Shown here piece by piece: positions 1 through 7,546 of a DNA stretch of 64,000 nt; position 1 is the first letter of the stretch, and each line of letters opens with the position of its first letter. Location of the stretch: NCBI GenBank assembly GCA_963753585.1, contig CAVWCU010000001.1, positions 1,981,681-2,045,680 of the forward strand, in the 5' to 3' direction. A model generated the notes under the pieces. It saw only the letters and a list, made by a program, of their open reading frames with translations, searched no databases and was not told the origin of the DNA. The position numbers were made by a program, and so were the translations under genes. This DNA is from VRUE01 sp963753585 (GTDB taxonomy: Bacteria; Actinomycetota; Thermoleophilia; Solirubrobacterales; 70-9).

Positions 1-1
1 C

Positions 2-334
2 CCGGCATACGGGAACACCGCCTGGCGCGTCCGGGACAAGATCTTCGTCTGGGAACGCCCCCTCCGCCCCAAGGAAGCAAGCGACCTCGGCGAGCGCGCG
101 CCATCGGGCCCGATCCTGGCGGTCCGGGTCATGGACCTGGGCGTGAAGGAGGCGCTGCTCCAAGACGACCCCGAGACCTTCTTCACCACCCCGCACTTCG
201 ACGGCTACGCCGCCGTCCTCATCCGCCTCGACCGGATCTCAGCCGCGGAGCTGAGCGAGCTGATCGTCGAAGCCTGGCTCTGCAGGGCTCCAAAACGACT
301 CGCCAAGGAGTACCTCGAGAACGAGGCGGGCTGA
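2..334 (+). CDS. MmcQ/YjbR family protein, 5'-truncated
   Basis: The frame is open from the left edge, so the N-terminus is missing; about 110 residues are visible. The part seen is typical of the MmcQ/YjbR (DUF419) family: a KIFVWERP strand, a DPETFFTTPHFDGY segment and the C-terminal AWLCRAPKRL helix. Family members are small CyaY-like fold proteins of unclear function, sometimes called DNA-binding. The stop is five bases before the next gene, so the two may be co-transcribed. Family assignment is fairly sure; function is not. Confidence 0.8.
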   Translation, partial: PAYGNTAWRVRDKIFVWERPLRPKEASDLGERAPSGPILAVRVMDLGVKEALLQDDPETFFTTPHFDGYAAVLIRLDRISAAELSELIVEAWLCRAPKRLAKEYLENEAG

Positions 335-338
335 CGCC

Positions 339-1007
339 GTGCTGAACGAGGCCATCGGCGACCTGCTCCCTTCGGCGTTCGCGGTCGCGCTCAGCCCGAT
401 CCCGATCGTCGCTGTCGTCCTCGTCCTCGGCGCCCCCAGGGCCCGCACCTCTGGGCCCGCGTTCGCGCTGGGTTGGATCGCCGGCCTGCTCGCCGTCAGC
501 GTCGTGGTGTTGCTCCTCGTCGGGAGCGGGGCCGACTCCGACGGCGACGACCCGGGCCTCGACTGGCTGAAGGTCGCGATCGGAGCCCTGTTCCTAGCCA
601 TGGCCGCCAAGCAGTGGGCGAAGCGGCCGCGGCGCGGCGAGGAGCCCGTGGAACCGAGCTGGATGGCCACCGTCGACAGCGCCACGCCGGCCCGGGCGGC
701 CCTGCTCGGCGCAGCGCTGTCGGGAGCGAATCCGAAGAACCTGGCACTCACCCTCACCGCTGCCGCCTCGATCGCCGAGGCGGGGCTCGACTCGGCCGAC
801 ACGGCGATCGCCACCGTGGTCTTCATCGCCGTCGGATCTGCCACGGTTGCAGGCGCGGTGCTCTTCTATCTCCTCGACAGCGACCGGGCCGGGGGGCCGC
901 TGGACGCGGTCAAGCGGTTCATGGCTGAGAACAACGCCGTGATCATGATGGTCGTCCTGCTCCTGCTCGGCGCCAAGCTCCTCGGCGATGGCCTCGCGGT
1001 TCTTTGA
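339..1007 (+). CDS. GAP/LysE-like membrane protein
   Basis: This 222-residue protein has about six hydrophobic segments and the pattern of the GAP (Sap) family of LysE-like membrane proteins. There is an N-terminal segment rich in SPIPIVAVVLVLG and a conserved SGANPKNLALTLTAAA segment near residue 130. In mycobacteria relatives help export glycopeptidolipid or sulfolipid; here the cargo is unknown. It starts at GTG, five bases after the preceding stop, which suggests translational coupling. A small-molecule or lipid exporter role is inferred from the family only. Confidence 0.75.
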   Translation: MLNEAIGDLLPSAFAVALSPIPIVAVVLVLGAPRARTSGPAFALGWIAGLLAVSVVVLLLVGSGADSDGDDPGLDWLKVAIGALFLAMAAKQWAKRPRRGEEPVEPSWMATVDSATPARAALLGAALSGANPKNLALTLTAAASIAEAGLDSADTAIATVVFIAVGSATVAGAVLFYLLDSDRAGGPLDAVKRFMAENNAVIMMVVLLLLGAKLLGDGLAVL

Positions 1008-1028
1008 GCGCGCTCGGCCGGAGCTGCG

Positions 1029-1640
1029 CTACCTACGCGGCGCTTGACGCAGCAGCGCGGGCGTCAGTCGCTGGACGTGGGCCAGCAGGCGCTCGTGGGT
1101 GGCGGCCTCGGGCTCGGTGAGGCGAAGGCGCAGCAGCTCGCGGCCGGCGACGTGGAGGATGCGCGCGGTGTACTCGATGTCCGAGATCTGCGGGTTGATC
1201 TCGAGCAGGACGTCCGCGATGTACTGGTGCACCACCGCCTGCGCGTGCGCGAGCCGTTCGTGCAGCTCGGGCGGCGCGCCCTCCGGCGGGAAGAGGAACA
1301 GCCGCCAGGTTGCGGGGTGCGTGTCCACTGCGCGCAGGAAGCCGGCGAAGGCGTCGCTGAAGGTGCCGTCGTCCTCGTCGGGCTCGCCGGATGCGGCGAC
1401 AGCAGAGGCGAACTGAGCGCCCGCGCGCTCGGCCTCGCGATCCACAAGCGCGACGAACAGGCCGGGCAGATCGCCGAACTGCTGGTAGAGGACCGTGCGG
1501 GTGATGCCGGCCTCCGTGGCGATCCGCCCGAGCGTTGCGGCGTGGAAGCCCTCGGTGTCGACGATCGCGTGGGTCACGTCGAGAATCTGCTCACGCCGGC
1601 TCTTGGCCGTCATGCGGTGTCGTCGGATCTGCTCGGTCAT
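1029..1640 (-). CDS. TetR family transcriptional regulator
   Basis: This 203-residue protein has a classic N-terminal TetR helix-turn-helix (about residues 12-58: REQILDVTHAIVDTEGF, then ITRTVLYQQFGDLPGLF) followed by an all-helical ligand-binding domain. It is divergent from the MpaB-type oxygenase gene. The short intergenic region holds two tandem 19-bp palindromes at 1654-1694 that are its obvious candidate operators. It probably represses the oxygenase and itself until a small ligand binds. An alternative ATG lies nine codons downstream (MTAKSRREQ). Confidence 0.88.
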   Translation of the reverse strand: MTEQIRRHRMTAKSRREQILDVTHAIVDTEGFHAATLGRIATEAGITRTVLYQQFGDLPGLFVALVDREAERAGAQFASAVAASGEPDEDDGTFSDAFAGFLRAVDTHPATWRLFLFPPEGAPPELHERLAHAQAVVHQYIADVLLEINPQISDIEYTARILHVAGRELLRLRLTEPEAATHERLLAHVQRLTPALLRQAPRR

Positions 1641-1653
1641 TGCTCGGCACCAG

Positions 1654-1694
1654 AACTTATAACGCGTAAGTTAGTAACTTACAACGTGCAAGTT
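1654..1694. promoter_or_regulatory. Two tandem TetR-type operators
   Basis: Two related 19-bp palindromes lie at 1654-1672 (AACTTATAACGCGTAAGTT) and 1676-1694 (AACTTACAACGTGCAAGTT). Their centres are 22 bp apart, about two helical turns, so two repressor dimers could bind the same face. They fill the gap between the tetR start and the oxygenase gene. That the neighbouring TetR binds them is inference. Confidence 0.75.
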
Positions 1695-1718
1695 ACGGAG
1701 TTCGACCTGGAGACCCCG

Positions 1719-3071
1719 GTGCCCGACACCCTTCACTACCCCGCCCTCGCCGAGCGCGTCCGCAGCCAGAAGAGCCTGCAGCCGCTGCTCTACGGCGAGG
1801 TCGACTTCGGCGCCCAGCCGTACCGGCTCGCGACCGCGCCCGAGGACGAGTCCTCGCTGCCCGAATGGGTCGCCGACCGTGCCCCGCTGCTCGAGGACGC
1901 GCGTACGGTCGAGCTGATCAGCACGGGGACGATGCTGGGCGACGTCGCCGCCGATCCCTACGCCGCGTTGATGGCAGAGCGGCCGTTCAAGGAGCTGATC
2001 GAGATGCTCGTGCTCGCGTGCAGGGAGGGAATCGAGGCCGTGCCGGATGCGCCACCCGAGCTGGGCCCGTTCATCGCGTCGATGGAGGCCACGCCGGACT
2101 GGTGCGACATGGACCTGGTCGAGGAGGGCGCGCGTCAGGCGCGGATCCCGGCGGCGTTCCTGGCGCCGTTCCTCACGCGCGGCGTGTTCGTGGCGACGTT
2201 CATGAACACCTACGCCGCGCTGCCGATGGCGCTCACCGGCGCGCTCGGCGGCGGCAAGGCGGCGCGCCGCGTCAACGAGACCTCGAACTTCTTCGCCGTC
2301 ACCACGCTGCCCGGCGCGCTGGAGCGCTACGGGCTCGGCTTCGAGGCGGCCGCGATGGTCCGCCTCATGCACTCGATGGTCCGCTACAACGCGCTCAAGC
2401 GCTCCGACCGCTGGGACCTCGACGTCTACGGCATCCCCATTCCGCAGGTCGACCAGATGCCCGCCGGCCTGATCAACATCTACCTGCTCGCCGCGAAAGC
2501 CGTCCGCGAGGGCCGCTCCGAGTTCACGGCCTCCGAGCGCGCGCTCGTCGAGTTCGGGCGCTACCGCTGCTTCCTGCTCGGGCTGCCCGAGGAGCTCCTG
2601 CCGGCCACCGTTGAGGAGACCTTGCACGTCATGCACACTCGCGCGGCACTGCTCCGCGATGGATTCGACGACGCGACGTGCGGCGAGCTCGTCCGCGCGA
2701 CGATGGACGCGTACCTGCCCGCCAACGACAGCCCCTTCGACCGTGTCGCCGACGCCGTCGAGAGGAGCTTCAGCAAGGCCTTCTTCATCCGCGCCTTCGT
2801 CAACGGCGACCGCAAGGCCGCGGCAGCGATGGGCGTCTCACTCAGCCCCGGAGATGTCGCGCGCATCGCCGCCACGGCCCCGTTCGTGATCGGACGGTTC
2901 CTGCTGGTCAAGACGGCAGACGACCACGCCGGCCCCCTGCGCGACACCGTCGACGCCTTCACGATCAGCGTCCTGAAACGCCGCCTGGCGACCTACGGCA
3001 ATCCCGAGTTCACCACGGACGGGGAGAAATACGCCCCCGTCCACGCGAGCGCGGCGGAGGCGGTCTCGTAG
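1719..3071 (+). CDS. MpaB-type oxygenase family protein (DUF2236)
   Basis: About 450 residues matching the ER-bound oxygenase MpaB / rubber-oxygenase (latex-clearing protein) catalytic domain. Visible signatures are the central VRLMHSMVRYNALK helix and the following GIPIPQVDQMPAGLI segment. In this family a haem or di-iron centre supports oxidative cleavage of lipophilic substrates, but the substrate here is unknown. I chose the GTG at 1719, because GGAG stands six bases upstream and this start leaves both TetR operators outside the gene. A GTG at 1686 is also in frame but lies inside the second operator and lacks a ribosome binding site. It is probably controlled by the divergent TetR gene. 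Confidence 0.78.
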   Translation: MPDTLHYPALAERVRSQKSLQPLLYGEVDFGAQPYRLATAPEDESSLPEWVADRAPLLEDARTVELISTGTMLGDVAADPYAALMAERPFKELIEMLVLACREGIEAVPDAPPELGPFIASMEATPDWCDMDLVEEGARQARIPAAFLAPFLTRGVFVATFMNTYAALPMALTGALGGGKAARRVNETSNFFAVTTLPGALERYGLGFEAAAMVRLMHSMVRYNALKRSDRWDLDVYGIPIPQVDQMPAGLINIYLLAAKAVREGRSEFTASERALVEFGRYRCFLLGLPEELLPATVEETLHVMHTRAALLRDGFDDATCGELVRATMDAYLPANDSPFDRVADAVERSFSKAFFIRAFVNGDRKAAAAMGVSLSPGDVARIAATAPFVIGRFLLVKTADDHAGPLRDTVDAFTISVLKRRLATYGNPEFTTDGEKYAPVHASAAEAVS

Positions 3072-3116
3072 GTAACCAGCGTTACCTCTAGCGCACCCCC
3101 GGCGTATTCTGACCGC

Positions 3117-4040
3117 ATGTCCCGCCTGCCACTTTTCGTTTCGGTAGCCGCTGTCGCTTTCTTGCCGTCGGCCGTCCCAGCCCTCGCCGCGAGCCCGGAG
3201 ACGGGAACGACCGTCACCGTCGAACTCGAGCTGCAGGCGAGTAACGGTCTACAGGCGAAACTCAAGACTTCCGACGACGAGATGGTGACTCTCGGGATCG
3301 GGCGTAAGGTCCGCGGGTCATCCGGTGCGTCCGGGGTCTCCTACGAGGTGCAGGGTGAGGTCACCGAGGCGGGATTGAAGGCCCGATTCGGGCACCTGGG
3401 AATGATCGACGTCGCCTTCACGCCCACCAGGACGCTGAGCTCGACCGAGCCGTCGGAAGGGTGCACAGGTGCGCCGCGGACGCTGCGCGAAGGCGTCTTC
3501 ACCGGGACGATCGACTTCACCGGCGAGCGGGAATACGTGCGGATCGAGGGGCAGGCCGAGGGGTCGATGAGCGTGATCCCGGAATGGCAATGCCCCAACA
3601 TCGAAGAGCCGATGCCCTTCGCGGGCGCTTCAGGGCCCTTGGCGTTGAGCTCTCGAAAGAAAAGGGAAGCGGCAACGCTGTACGCCGCCAGCCGTCGTTG
3701 CTCCTGTCTGTTTGCCGCCGCCGTTCACCGCCGCTACAGGGGAGGGCGGAGCCTCTTCTACCTGGTGCAAGAAGAGCGCCACGAAGGGATGGAGATCATT
3801 CGCGCAACCCAGGCCAAGGGGGGCCCTACCGCCTTCGACTTCGACCATGCGGCGGGCACCGCGACCGTGCACCCCCCGCCGCCATTCAGCGGCCACGCGT
3901 CCTTCAGGGACCGCCCCCATGGTCGCGACCTCTGGCGAAGCACGATCCGAGGGCCGCTGCTAGGAGTCGGTTCCGTCAGCCTTTTCGGCCCTGGCTCCGG
4001 GGCGATCCTCTATCCCGAAGATCACCTCGACCACGAGTAG
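3117..4040 (+). CDS. Predicted secreted protein of unknown function
   Basis: This 307-residue protein has a Sec signal peptide (MSRLPLFVSVAAVAFLPSA, cleavage likely after PALAA). It is followed by a beta-rich region with repeated ELELQASN / TGTIDFTGEREYVRIEG strands that recalls secreted beta-sandwich proteins of Solirubrobacterales. The second half, from about residue 180, is more basic and Cys/Arg rich and looks less typical. A frameshift or fusion near position 3650 cannot be excluded, because the RKKREA segment follows directly on the folded domain. No catalytic motif is recognised. Confidence 0.6.
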   Translation: MSRLPLFVSVAAVAFLPSAVPALAASPETGTTVTVELELQASNGLQAKLKTSDDEMVTLGIGRKVRGSSGASGVSYEVQGEVTEAGLKARFGHLGMIDVAFTPTRTLSSTEPSEGCTGAPRTLREGVFTGTIDFTGEREYVRIEGQAEGSMSVIPEWQCPNIEEPMPFAGASGPLALSSRKKREAATLYAASRRCSCLFAAAVHRRYRGGRSLFYLVQEERHEGMEIIRATQAKGGPTAFDFDHAAGTATVHPPPPFSGHASFRDRPHGRDLWRSTIRGPLLGVGSVSLFGPGSGAILYPEDHLDHE

Positions 4041-4065
4041 CGGCCTCGTCCGCGTTGCGGACCGC

Positions 4066-4854
4066 TCAGCAGCTGCCGGCGAGCCCCCGCACCCGGCGGA
4101 TCTGCTTTCGCAGAACGGCCACCGACATCTTGTGGCGTTCGGCGGTGTGGGCGAGGTTGTGGGTCTGCACCCCGGAGGCCAGGTCCCGCAAATGCTCCAC
4201 GGTGGCAACCGACATCGTCGGGGCGGGGACACCGGCGAGGGCATCCGGCCCCAGCAGCTCGGCGATCCGCAATCGCAGCCTCACCTCGTCTGGGTGCAGT
4301 TCGGTTGCCTTGGCGATCGCCGCGATTCCGTCGAACCGTGCCTCGGCCACGGTCACCCGCTTCAGCTCGCGCAGGACCGGCAGCGGATACACGGGCGGGG
4401 TGAGCGGCTCCGGCCCCACCTCCGATCGCCGCCGAACGTCCCGCAGCACCGCTCCGAGGATCTCCGGTTCTGAGACGCGCACACTCACCGTCTGCCGCCC
4501 CGTTCCCACTTCTACCACTCCCGGTTCAAGTTCACCTGCCACCGCGAGCCCGCCGCCGCGCACGAGAAACACTTTTCCCCCGGGGGAGCCGACCCGGAGC
4601 GGGTTGACGACGCAGCTGGTCGCGTTTTCCACCTGGACCTGTGGCGTGCACCCGCCCTCCCCCTCGGGGAACTCGCACTCCCCATATTCGAACGACTGGT
4701 ACCTCACTTCGGTCAAGCGCAACCCGGCGAAGTATGGACCGAGCCAGTACACGTCCGCCGCCGCCACGCGCTCGTCGCCGAACTGACCTCCCGCCGTGGG
4801 GGTGAAAGCCAACGCGCACAGCGCAACAAGAAAGGCGATGCAGCTCTTTTGCAT
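4066..4854 (-). CDS. Predicted secreted protein of unknown function
   Basis: The chosen ATG at 4854 opens with an evident signal peptide (MQKSCIAFLVALCALAFTPT), so the longer upstream open frame is rejected. The mature protein of about 240 residues has a beta-rich first half with two cysteines (SCVVNPLRVGS and the QSFEYGECEFPEGEGGC segment). The last 90 residues are helical and arginine-rich (HPDEVRLRLRIAELL, then RHKMSVAVLRKQIRRVRGL) and resemble a helix-turn-helix. Function is not recognised. It lies just outside the left attachment-like sequence of the island. Confidence 0.6.
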   Translation of the reverse strand: MQKSCIAFLVALCALAFTPTAGGQFGDERVAAADVYWLGPYFAGLRLTEVRYQSFEYGECEFPEGEGGCTPQVQVENATSCVVNPLRVGSPGGKVFLVRGGGLAVAGELEPGVVEVGTGRQTVSVRVSEPEILGAVLRDVRRRSEVGPEPLTPPVYPLPVLRELKRVTVAEARFDGIAAIAKATELHPDEVRLRLRIAELLGPDALAGVPAPTMSVATVEHLRDLASGVQTHNLAHTAERHKMSVAVLRKQIRRVRGLAGSC

Positions 4855-4930
4855 GTGGGCAATGCTATTCGGAGGCGGTGCAAGAAGGCCCGAATACATA
4901 AGCCCCGACGTGCAGTGGCTTTCTTCCTTT

Positions 4931-5143
4931 GAGCTAGGCGGATTCGAACCGCCGGCCTCCTGGGTGCGATCCAACGGGGCCGCCAGTAGATATGTGGCTT
5001 CAAAGTTCGCGATCAGCAGGGAATTAGCTGCTATCCGAGGGCAGCGTTGCACCCCGGCGTTTCGCGGCGGATACGCAGGGATATGCGGCGAGTCGGGCAC
5101 TTCTGGCGAGAAGTGCCCGAAACGGCTCAGGGCGGTTGGAGCG
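4931..5143. repeat. Attachment-like repeat A (left end of element 1)
   Basis: Positions 4931-4973 repeat the 3' half of tRNA-Ala(CGC) (21308-21350) with one mismatch over 43 bp. The upstream half of a tRNA is absent, so this is not a tRNA gene. The following bases, to about 5143, resemble the sequence after copy B at 9980-10203, including AGCAGGGAATTAGC and a run of ATACGCAGGGATATGCGGCG motifs. It lies in a 548-bp stretch (4855-5402) where I see no gene. The best reading is the outer end of a tRNA-targeted integrative element. Confidence 0.75.
5093..5120. repeat. Element-end palindrome
   Basis: A perfect 12-bp inverted repeat, TCGGGCACTTCT / AGAAGTGCCCGA, with a GGCG loop. Related palindromes sharing TCGGGCAC/GTGCCCGA occur at 9880-9905, 10152-10179 and 21223-21243, so one lies near each end of both elements. 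It could be a terminator-like structure or a recombinase-related site. Confidence 0.75.
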
Positions 5144-5402
5144 CTGCTCGTCGGGGGCGCGGCGCGCTAATTGTGGTCTTCCGAGGGCGAAGAACGATGA
5201 CTTATCGGGGCTTGAGGTGGGGCACGCATTGTGCGGCAATCGCCCCGGTCGGAACCGAATCTGATGCCAGATCTCGCCTTCTACATGCCAGGATTCCTAG
5301 AAGGAGCCGAAGCGACAGCGGAGTGAGGCCTAGGAAGCCTGGCGGTTAGGCACTCGGGTGGGCCCCTTGCGCAACCCCGGTCGCTTCCGCTAAACCGGGT
5401 CG

Positions 5403-6050
5403 GTGAGCAGTTCGCGACCAACCCTTCCAGAAGTGCGCACGGCAATTGCCGAGGCCCTTGATCGCGGCCGCCGCACTCTCGTCGACGTCGCGCAGATCCT
5501 CTGCGTCTCTTCCAGCACTCTGCAACGCCTACTTGCTGACGCAGGGACCGATTTCACGACGCTGCGCAAGGAAGTCCAGGTCCGCCTTGCCCTCGCCCAT
5601 CTCACCGCCGGCCGCCGGGTCTGGGTAGCCGCTGAGCGTACGGTTCTCTCGCCCGATCACCTACGCGTGATCGTCAAAGAGGCGACCGGGCTAACGCCTC
5701 TGCAGATCCTCACCGCCGCGCGGATCTCCGCCACCCTGGAGCGTTGGCGTCGTCAGGGGCCACCGTCCTATGGCTCCTTTCTATACCGCCGTCAGTTCGA
5801 GCAATGGCGGCGCTTTGATGCCCAGCTCCAAGATCTATTCGCCGATCTCGGGCCAAGCCACCCACTAGCGGACTGGGCGAAGAAGACGTTGTTGGCCGCG
5901 CAGCGTCCAGACTTCCGCACCCAGCCTTACCGCCGAGAGCGCCGCCGGAGGGCCCGCCAGCAGTCAGCCGAATTGCAGCATATTCTTGAAGGGGTCCGCT
6001 TCGATTCGGCTGAAATCGTCACCCCGAGCTTCGCCAAGGTTTTCGATTGA
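5403..6050 (+). CDS. AraC-like helix-turn-helix protein
   Basis: This 215-residue protein starts with GTG. The first 110 residues hold two helix-turn-helix-like units (VAQILCVSSSTLQRLLADAG and LRVIVKEATGLTPLQILTAAR) arranged as in the DNA-binding half of AraC/XylS regulators, but without a sensor domain. The rest is basic and helical, ending in RRERRRRARQQ. It overlaps the next gene by four bases and heads the element 1 gene row, so it may regulate the cassette. The family assignment is moderate and the role inferred. Confidence 0.6.
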   Translation: MSSSRPTLPEVRTAIAEALDRGRRTLVDVAQILCVSSSTLQRLLADAGTDFTTLRKEVQVRLALAHLTAGRRVWVAAERTVLSPDHLRVIVKEATGLTPLQILTAARISATLERWRRQGPPSYGSFLYRRQFEQWRRFDAQLQDLFADLGPSHPLADWAKKTLLAAQRPDFRTQPYRRERRRRARQQSAELQHILEGVRFDSAEIVTPSFAKVFD

Positions 6051-6358
6051 ACGCCACCAGCCCGCCCTCGGCGCTGCGGCGCCACCGGGTTGCTGCCGAT
6101 GTCGACTCGGTGAGGACGCCACCCTCCTCCTCGAAGCAACGCGTTTCCGAACTGGAGCTGCGCCAGGCATCGCTCGGACTGCGCGCTCTAGAACTCAGCC
6201 TCGTCCTCGGAACCTTGCTGATCTTCGCTGGCATCCTCGTGGCGTTTGCCGCCGCCCAGACAGCGGCCGCGGAGATTGCCCCGTTTGGTCTGATCGGGGG
6301 AGGCGTTGCCTTGCTCCGCTCCGCCGGTCGTCACTACCCGGCTACTGACCGAGGATGA
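6047..6358 (+). CDS. Small predicted membrane protein
   Basis: This 103-residue protein appears to start at a TTG that overlaps the stop of the previous gene (TTGA), a common coupling arrangement here. A polar N-terminus of about 45 residues precedes two hydrophobic segments (LRALELSLVLGTLLIFAGIL and IAPFGLIGGGVALL), so two membrane helices are likely. I recognise no family. It could be an accessory membrane subunit of the element 1 cassette, or a spurious frame; the membrane segments favour a real gene. Confidence 0.45.
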   Translation: MNATSPPSALRRHRVAADVDSVRTPPSSSKQRVSELELRQASLGLRALELSLVLGTLLIFAGILVAFAAAQTAAAEIAPFGLIGGGVALLRSAGRHYPATDRG

Positions 6359-6486
6359 GTTCGGCACCTTAAAGCTGCCAACTTCAAGCCTGGTAACTGG
6401 GGTGATCTCCTTAAAGCGCCCGCACTGGCCGACTCTTTAAGCCTGCCTCGTGATCAGTGTATGTCCGCCCGCTTAGGATTCTCACC

Positions 6487-7380
6487 ATGGGAATCCTCGA
6501 CCGCTTCAGAACGACGCCGACCGAGCTGGCGCCGGTCAATGTTGGTGCCAGTTGGACTGGTACCGAGGAGTGGCGCGGATGGGACGCCCCGGGCAACTTC
6601 ATCTCGGGGGAGAGTCACTACAAAGCGGCTCTGACGGCACTGGCCGGCCCACCCCGCCACGAGGGGTACCTGATTCCCGTAAAGGTGGCGATCGTTCGTG
6701 AGCCAACCAACGCCTACGACCCCAATGCCTTCCGCGCAGAGGTCGACGGCCATCACATCGGCTACCTCGCGCGCCACATCGCCGCCCAGCTCGCCGACCC
6801 GCTCGATGCCGCCGGCTGTGGTCGCTTTGAGGTCTGCGGCATCCTCCGCGGGGGCTCAGTAGACGCCCCTAACATCGGCATTCACGTCTGGCTCAGCCGC
6901 CGACTCTCTCCGGGTCCGGAAATCTTGCAGCGCGACGAGGGCGGGCTTGTTTCCTGGCCGCCCTATGACGACGAGGGCAAAGAAACCGCGAGCAGTTCAG
7001 GCCGTCGGCGGGCAAGCCCAGGGGTGAGCATCGATCCATCGAGCCCCTCGACCGGGACAGGGCCCGGCTACCTTCGCGGCAATCACTACACCGAGTACAC
7101 CGACCAGGTGAAGGAGCTGCGTCGCTCGGGCCTCACCGACGAGGCGGAGGAGTTGCTGCTCGAGCTGATCGCCGCGACCGAGGCTGAGGCGAAGGCGATG
7201 AACTGGGGAGTCGCCCCTTGGTACTACGAACAGCTGGCGATCCTCTACTCCAAGCGCCACGAAAAGGACCGCGAGATTGCCATCCTCGAGCGCTTCGCCC
7301 GTGCCCCGCACGCGCCCGGCGCGTCCGTCCCGAAACTCCTCGCCCGACTTTCGAAAAAGAAAGCGGCCCGCGATGGCTGA
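6487..7380 (+). CDS. HIRAN-domain protein
   Basis: The ATG at 6487 is preferred over an upstream in-frame start. Residues 30-110 match a HIRAN domain, with the GESHYKAALTAL, VKVAIVREPTNAYDPNAF and GHHIGYLARHIAAQL blocks. HIRAN domains bind 3' ends of single-stranded DNA, as in HLTF, and occur in bacterial defence or repair proteins. A low-complexity linker follows. The C-terminal part, from about 190, is helical (LRRSGLTDEAEELLLELI) and TPR-like. It overlaps the next gene by eight bases and belongs to the same unit as the downstream ATPase, so a role in sensing damaged or foreign DNA ends is inferred. Confidence 0.7.
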   Translation: MGILDRFRTTPTELAPVNVGASWTGTEEWRGWDAPGNFISGESHYKAALTALAGPPRHEGYLIPVKVAIVREPTNAYDPNAFRAEVDGHHIGYLARHIAAQLADPLDAAGCGRFEVCGILRGGSVDAPNIGIHVWLSRRLSPGPEILQRDEGGLVSWPPYDDEGKETASSSGRRRASPGVSIDPSSPSTGTGPGYLRGNHYTEYTDQVKELRRSGLTDEAEELLLELIAATEAEAKAMNWGVAPWYYEQLAILYSKRHEKDREIAILERFARAPHAPGASVPKLLARLSKKKAARDG

Positions 7381-7546
7381 TGCCGACTCGGTCATCACAG
7401 CAATCTTCGCCGCGGCCCGCGAGGACGAGCGCTGCGGCGCGGCGGCCGAGGATCTGCGCCAGCTGTACTCAGAAGGGGCCTGGGAGGGCCCGAAGATCGT
7501 CGAGACGATCAGGACGGCGGGGGCCGATGAGGCTAACCAGGGTTGA
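7373..7546 (+). CDS. Small helical protein of unknown function
   Basis: A 57-residue frame beginning ATGGCTGA across the stop of the HIRAN gene and itself overlapping the start of the ATPase gene by 20 bases. It is predicted helical and acidic (ITAIFAAAREDERCGAAAED). The nested overlaps on both sides are typical of a translationally coupled small subunit. No family is recognised, and an artefact is possible. Confidence 0.45.
   Translation: MADADSVITAIFAAAREDERCGAAAEDLRQLYSEGAWEGPKIVETIRTAGADEANQG

Noticed and set aside
4931..4973. A tRNA gene at 4931 or 9975
   Set aside because: Only the 3' half is present; the acceptor 5' strand and D arm are missing, so these are attachment-site copies.
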